Origin: Arcuatula senhousia
Lineage: Eukaryota; Mollusca; Bivalvia; Mytilida; Mytilidae
NCBI GenBank assembly: GCA_963971305.1
Contig: OZ020307.1
Span: 56,417,702 to 56,481,701 of the forward strand
Length of the DNA stretch: 64,000 nt
Direction of reading: 5' to 3'
Shown: positions 59,576 to 64,000 of the stretch, piece by piece
How positions within the stretch are numbered: position 1 is the stretch's first letter
How the letters are laid out: every line of letters starts with the position of its first letter
Notes under the pieces: model-generated
What the model was told of the DNA's origin: nothing
The model's input: the letters and a program-made list of their open reading frames with translations, nothing else
The model's database searches: none
Translations under genes and position numbers: made by a program

Positions 59576-60838
59576 CAGAGGTACCAATGGGGTATCCGAA
59601 TGTCAAAAGTCCGAAAGGGCAGAGACTAAACCAGTAAACACAAACAAGAACGGGACAAAAACAGACAACACGTAAAACATGGAAACACAAAACAACTGAA
59701 TATCAATCAACAACGCGAACTCCAGTAGAAACAAGAGTGAACTCAGGTGCTCCGGAAGAGTAAGCAGTTCCTGCTTGCTATAGCACACCCGTCGCGTTGC
59801 CAATAGTCCATTCAGCGTGTCAAATCCAGTAAAGGAAGACAAAACAACACACTATGACAAACCAACATCTGCACTCATCTGAGAGATCGAAATCCCATAT
59901 TTGTCTATAAGTGCATGATGTCTTCCGTAAAATTTCTTGAGTGAAGACAGCAACCGAGGAGCAACATAACCCTGTGTGAGCAATTTTTGCGTCAGACGTG
60001 TCGCTCTGCTAAGGAAATCGATGTAAGTCCCGCACGCTCTGGAGTAACGAATCAATTGAGATACGTAAACTCCATAAGCTGGAGCTGACGGAATGTTGCT
60101 ACACAAGAAGGGGAAGTTGACGATTGGAAAGTTGAAGTCATCACGTTTGTCATAGAGCCTTGTTGAAAGTCTTCCTTGAGAGTCAATTTCGAGATGAAGA
60201 TCTAAATATGAAGCAGACTTCCTGGAATCCGTTGTGTCCTTTATCTCAAGCTCCTGTGGATATATGAGATGGAGAAAGTCACCAAATCGAGAATTGTTTA
60301 GTGAAAGGACATCATCAATATAACGGAACGTGAGGTTGAAAGAGAGAGCTAGTCTACGGTCTTTTTTGTCTAGAAGAGATTGCAAGAAGTCTGCTTCATA
60401 TGAATGAAGAAACAAATCAGCAAGCAAAGGTGCACAATTAGTGCCCATTGGATTCCCTATTGTTTGCTGAAAAACACGTCCACCAAACTGAACAAATATG
60501 TTGTCAATAAGAAAGTTGAGCATGTCGATTATTTGGTCTTCTGTAAATTTGTTCTTTTTCTTGGACTCATTGATGACAAAGTAAGTCTTGGTATAATCGA
60601 CTACAAGAAATTTGTACCTGCGTTTTCCATTCTTTTTGAAAAAGCTGCATTTAATCAGCTGTGCCAATCGCGATTTCAGTTGTTCATGTGGAATAGAAGT
60701 GTAAAGTGTGGAGAAATCGAATGTTTTGATGCTGTTACAAGATGAAACTGAATTAGAGTTAAGAATCTCCATCAGTTCTTTCGAATTCTTCAGGATCCAC
60801 ATTTGATTGACACCATTTCTAGAATAACAACAATACAG
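59576..60838 (-). mobile_element. 5'-truncated Penelope-like RT copy with full 3' tail
   Basis: Minus strand. A clean 316-codon frame (60802 down to 59852) covers motif A FDFSTLYTSIPH, the motif A-B insertion, motif B GNPMGTNCAP (usually GIPMG; the Ile is Asn here), motif C RYIDDVLSL and the C-terminus ending ISQMSADVGLS. The tail (59576-59851) ends at GCAGAGGTACCAATGG. The copy starts abruptly at about 60838 in codons for SRNGV, so the RT N-terminus and any endonuclease are missing. The changed motif B residue may also impair activity. It is the best reference for the decayed copies. Confidence 0.88.
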
Positions 60839-61394
60839 GATTCAAAATTAATCATCATAGGAGCAATGTCTTCCTGGGCCGTATAATATAAATGTACAAG
60901 GTACTTGAAACTTATGCAATTTGAAATCAGTCTTGGAAATTTGTATTAATATACCTTAATGCAAAAGAAAAAAGACATGCATATAAGCAGGCAAATGTTT
61001 TCATTGTCCACATATTCTTCCAGGGGTACTTTTGAAAACCAAAAAGCAGTACATTTTATATGACTGAAGTCGAGCTTTTTACATATAAAATTAGTTTCCG
61101 TTTTCCTTCAAAAGTTTATTTTTCCTTTTGTAAAATTCTGCAACTATAGCCAAATAATTAAAAACAGCACTAAATGATAAGTATAAGAAAAGTTTTTCGT
61201 TTCATTTATTTTTACTTGTATGATACTTCATTTTTACTGACGCTGCTATAAACTAAAGGAGCAAAGAATATATTTTTATCGGGCCATGGATTTTTCTTCA
61301 TCTTGCCTTTTTATTTTCGGAAAATGTGAACTTTTTGTGAATAAAAACCAAATGGTTGCTCCATTATACCACACTAGCTTTTCCATCATTTCTG
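60839..61394. other. AT-rich spacer between two PLE insertions
   Basis: No coding motif recognised. Part may be 3' untranslated sequence of the PLE to the right. Confidence 0.4.
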
Positions 61395-62582
61395 TTAAGT
61401 CTTTGGCAATGAAAAGTGCTGGCCGACTGCGCAATCGTCGCATTTGAGAACACTTATCCTGTGTTCAGCAAATCTGTAACCCAGTCTACGATAGGTTTCC
61501 CCTACGTAAGTTTGAAGGCAATTAGCACAGCAGACGGCGCAAATGACACTTTCAGAGAGGCAGGTAAAACTGTTCTTCAACTTGAAAGTGTTGGAGGGTC
61601 AACTATCTCCTCAGTCTCCCAGGTAAAGGCACATGTGACACAGATGGATCACATCCCCTGGTGCCTGAAAAGTCGGAGCGAGGGTGTCTATTGGATTTGT
61701 CAAATGAACTGGATACAAGATGTTGCCTCAAACTCTTACCCTTGCGAAAAGCAGTCAGGACCGGTGAGTCGAACACTGTCGACATATGTTCGTCCTTCAA
61801 GACGATGGACTTGAAATTGCGTAACAGAATGTCCCGTATAACGATGTTATGAGGGTGGTATGTAAGTACCAAGGGTATACGGTCAATTTTGCGTCTTGAC
61901 CAAAGCCTTGGATCGTGTCACACGGGGAAACTGAGTCGATAGCTTTATCCAACATGTTGTTAGGATATCCCCTTTAGACAAAGACTGATTTCATAGTGCT
62001 GCTTTCAACTTTAAAATCATCCTCACTGCTGCAAATACGTTTAAGTCTCAGAAATTGAGACCTAGGAATGGCATTTTTGCAGCTCTGGGAATGACAAGAT
62101 TGATAGTCCAGGTAGCAGTGTGCATCAGTTGGTTTATAGAATACAGACGTTACTATTTTGCCATTTTGGATGCTACATTCCAAGTCATGGAAGGTGTACT
62201 GGATGGCAAGGTGATAGGAAGAGAAAAAGCTGATGAACGGGTTTAAATCATCTTCACTATCAGGGGATACACCGAAAAATCATCTATGTATCGTTTGTAT
62301 AGGTCAGGGACAGGACCAACGTATTCAGAAAACATTTTCTCTTCCAAATACCCAACAAACAGACAGGCGAAACTAAGACCCATCTTAGTGCCAATGGCAA
62401 CAACGCCAGACTGAGAATAAAACTCCCCATTAACTGAAAAGTGTTGAGATTGAGAACAAGTTCTGATAATCTCAAGATGACATCCGTTTTTACAAAGGGA
62501 TTGGGTCTTCTGTCCAATAAATGTTTTAAAGCGATCATGGCATCATTGTTCGGAATACTCGTGAAGTTTTTTCGTGTTATTA
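61395..62582 (-). pseudogene. Canonical Penelope-like element: RT, linker, GIY-YIG endonuclease
   Basis: Minus strand, in order: RT palm with LYKRYIDD (about 62290-62310) and a preceding block, in two frames; RT thumb with TSVFYKPTDAHCYLDYQS and RSQFLRLKRICSS (62183-61974); linker with LVLTYHPHN and FDSPVLTAFRKGKSLRQHL (61872-61603); endonuclease with ICAVCCANC, YVGETYRRLGYRFAEHR and a later H (61580-61395), the PLE-type GIY-YIG with cysteine/histidine zinc site. At least two frameshifts break it. C-terminal endonuclease is the arrangement of Penelope/Poseidon, Neptune and similar clades, unlike the RT copies at 40.5 and 59.6 kb. Confidence 0.85.
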
Positions 62583-63806
62583 AAAGTCGAACAACACAAT
62601 GCTGGCACGTAGACGTTTCCGTACATAACCTTTTTATTAAACTTTAAACCCCATTCCCTTTGTTTTACTCTGTTTAACTTATAAGCTATAACATTCATCG
62701 ACCGCTATACTTTTTAAAGTAACAGGTTTTATATTATTCGTTAAGCTGTTATCTTAAATATTTTACGTTATTTTGCGACAAACACTTTTGTTTTTAGATT
62801 TTATGGTATCATGTTTTCATTTTTATACTTGAAATCCGATACCAAATGTATTGATTCGTAGTTTTAATAGGAAGAAAAAGAAAATTTTATCACATTGTTT
62901 TTTTTTATTGAGGATTAAGTCGTCTTTCTATCGCGGAAGATAATCGAAGAACTTGGAAGACATCTTAGACTTAACTGGTGTTTAAGGCTGAGTCTTTAAA
63001 CACTGCCGTTTGGTATATATGTTATATTCATAGGCATTAGAAACGTTACATATTCCAAAAGACTGCATAGTAACAATGTTAAAACACGATATGTTAAAAA
63101 TCTTGTATGGTTTTATATCATATATTGATCTTAAACTTGAAACCCGATACCCGAAAGTATTGATTTATAGTAAAAAGAAGGGAAAAAATATATCACACGT
63201 TTTTTTTTTCCTGACTGAGGAGGCAATCATCTCGGTATTACAAAATATAAAATTCTTAAGAAGAAACCAGAATTAAAAGTTTACTTACAACTCATTTTAT
63301 AGATGAGCAATTGAAAATTACCATTTCATATTGTTTTCAAGGACAGAAAAAAAAGTTATACGTTTGAATATGCCAGGGAATTTGTAAGAAAATAAAAAGA
63401 TACCAAATGAATTATCTGTAGTTATTTTATAATAACCTCGGTTCCTAGCTTCAAACCAAGATTAAAATGTGAAAATCTAAATAGAAAATAGGGTTTTTTT
63501 GTCCTCCTTTACCGGGTTTGACACGATGAATTATCAACGCGATGGATGTGTTGCACCAAGCAGACACTGCTTACCTCCGGAGCACATCGGTTCGCTCTCG
63601 TTGTTTCTTCGTGCTGTTCTCGTTTGTGTTGAATTATTGTGTCTTTGTACTTTTAAATATTCGAATGCCCCATTGGTACCTCTGGTTTTAAACGTGAAGC
63701 AAACTAGAATAAATGTCTGGGACGGGCTATAAAGATATCTTAAGCGTATAGTTAAAGGTAGAGGATAGTGAAACTAGTTTATTTTTGTTATAAATTTATT
63801 TGGATT
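62583..63806 (+). mobile_element. Composite dispersed repeat, copy B (uninterrupted)
   Basis: Same family as 27527-31373 but lacking both insertions found there, so it shows the empty target sites (CCAAAAGACTGC near 63054; TTAA at 63653-63656). It begins directly beside the 5' end of the canonical PLE. The PLE-like tail block is at about 63501-63690. No supported gene. Confidence 0.85.
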
Positions 63807-64000
63807 TCCTCTTCCGGTGGTAAACAGTGTGTCTGAAAAACGAAAACAGCCTATTATCGAAAACATAAATATATATCCAAACACTTATTTTGTTCAGCAT
63901 TTTCAAATTAATCAAAACAAGAAGAAATGAGTGGAGTTTGTCTACTAGTTGTACAAATGTAACAACTGATTATTAACAAATTTCAATCGAGTCACCCAGA

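Overview
The window is AT-rich, intron-bearing animal DNA packed with transposable elements. The repeat families and base composition look like a marine bivalve, most likely a Mytilus-type mussel. That assignment is an inference from recalled repeat families, not a database match. There are no bacterial-style genes or operons. Most long open frames belong to mobile elements.

Layout. 0-5 kb: AT-rich DNA and a decayed, multiply interrupted Penelope-like retroelement (PLE). 5.0-14.9 kb: one nearly intact Ty3/gypsy-type LTR retrotransposon with 1,087-bp LTRs that differ at only about three positions, a 4-bp target duplication, a gag frame, a large pol frame, and a textbook -1 frameshift signal joining them. 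A 100-N assembly gap lies 10 bp after it. 15-24 kb: a possible two-exon gene end next to the gap, a TA-flanked MITE, PLE and LINE remnants, a TACG-rich tract and a tandem array of about 360-bp units. 24.4-26.1 kb: frameshifted remnants that resemble the DNA polymerase B and packaging ATPase of Polinton/adintovirus-like elements. 26.5-34.1 kb: a nest of repeats, including a 2.4-kb foldback element with 1.1-kb arms inserted at TTAA. The uninterrupted target is visible in a second copy of the host repeat at 62.6-63.8 kb.

34-44 kb: dispersed repeats, three copies of a roughly 480-bp TA-flanked MITE (one at 32.3 kb), and the best forward PLE reverse transcriptase, broken by one stop codon. 44.0-50.2 kb: the C-terminal coding exon of an alpha-1,2-fucosyltransferase-like gene (GT11), followed by a near-identical tandem 2.92-kb duplication that copies only the catalytic domain. 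52.8-55.1 kb: a multi-exon gene inferred here from splice signals, encoding a 159-residue, single-cysteine-rich-domain membrane protein like the BCMA type of TNF receptor. 57-64 kb: LINE ORF1 remnants, a PLE RT copy on the minus strand, a second and different PLE with a C-terminal GIY-YIG endonuclease, and the second copy of the 27.5-kb repeat.

The two host-type genes (fucosyltransferase and TNFR-like) could both act at the cell surface or in recognition, but nothing here shows that they work together. The rest of the window is a record of nested transposition: target duplications, filled and empty sites, and shared 3' tails allow several insertions to be ordered in time.
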